Shown piece by piece: positions 32,107 through 32,134 of a stretch of DNA of 32,134 nucleotides. The stretch is from NCBI GenBank assembly GCA_017539865.1, contig JAFYCE010000109.1, positions 1-32,134 on the forward strand, in the 5' to 3' direction. Every line of letters starts with the position of its first letter. The stretch's first letter is position 1. The notes beneath the pieces were generated by a model that worked only from the letters and a program-made list of their open reading frames with translations, ran no database searches and was not told the DNA's origin. Made by a program: the position numbers and the translations under genes. Source of the DNA: Alphaproteobacteria bacterium (GTDB lineage Bacteria; Pseudomonadota; Alphaproteobacteria; CAAGCB01; CAG-977).

Positions 32107-32134
32107 GGGGGTGTAGCTCAGCTGGGAGAGCGAC
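32107..32134 (+). tRNA. 5' part of a tRNA cut by the window end
   Basis: GGGGGTG acceptor arm, TA, then the D-arm GCTC/GAGC with loop AGCTGGGA, typical of a tRNA. The sequence stops before the anticodon. Alanine is a possibility from the GGGG start, but the identity cannot be decided. Confidence 0.85.

Noticed and set aside
1-32134. CRISPR array, insertion sequence, prophage or integrase genes
   Set aside because: No regularly spaced repeats, transposase or integrase motifs or flanking target duplications were seen anywhere in the window.

Overview
The window is a compact bacterial chromosome segment with closely packed genes, short leaders and many hairpin terminators. Protein families and gene order point to an alphaproteobacterium. 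The blocks pal-cpoB-tilS-ftsH-glmM, thrS-infC and kdsD-lptC-lptA-lptB-rpoN-hpf-ptsN, the short RNase D, and the alphaproteobacterial type of phosphoserine aminotransferase all fit. Moderate GC content and the cysteine-rich exported proteins resemble uncultured, gut-associated alphaproteobacteria. That last placement is inference only.

Layout. 1-7257 (+): cell-envelope and housekeeping block with pal, cpoB, tilS, ftsH, glmM and serC. 7294-8273 (-): an HU-type protein, a long rod-like structured RNA candidate resembling 6S RNA, and rpmB. 8383-12033 (+): CCA-adding enzyme, then an exported flavodoxin and a divergent DXS-like thiamine enzyme behind a MerR-type promoter. 12100-16200 (-): an accessory island of three paralogous HExxH putative metallopeptidases. 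Each has its own promoter. The most upstream one is split by a nine-G tract, and an eight-G tract lies just upstream of its promoter. 16201-17328 (-): tcdA and a cupin. 17454-19074 (-): two exported cysteine-rich proteins, the larger built from three six-cysteine modules, behind a promoter with a Fur-like dyad. 19346-21896 (-): thrS-infC, with infC starting at AUA. 21927-24202 (-): glycosyltransferase, lipoprotein and GST. 24321-32134 (+): uppP, tRNA-Leu, RNase D, the LPS transport/Kdo block, rpoN, hpf, ptsN and the 5' end of another tRNA.

How the genes fit together. Most of the window serves envelope construction: Tol-Pal (pal, cpoB), amino-sugar supply for peptidoglycan and LPS (glmM), undecaprenyl phosphate recycling (uppP), Kdo synthesis (kdsD), LPS export (lptC, lptA, lptB) and membrane proteolysis (ftsH). 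A second theme is translation: tilS, cca, tcdA, thrS, infC, rpmB, hpf and tRNAs. The most unusual parts are the metallopeptidase island (12.1-16.1 kb), the cysteine-rich operon (17.4-19.1 kb), the flavodoxin/DXS-like operon (9.6-12.0 kb) and the structured RNA at 7.6-7.8 kb.
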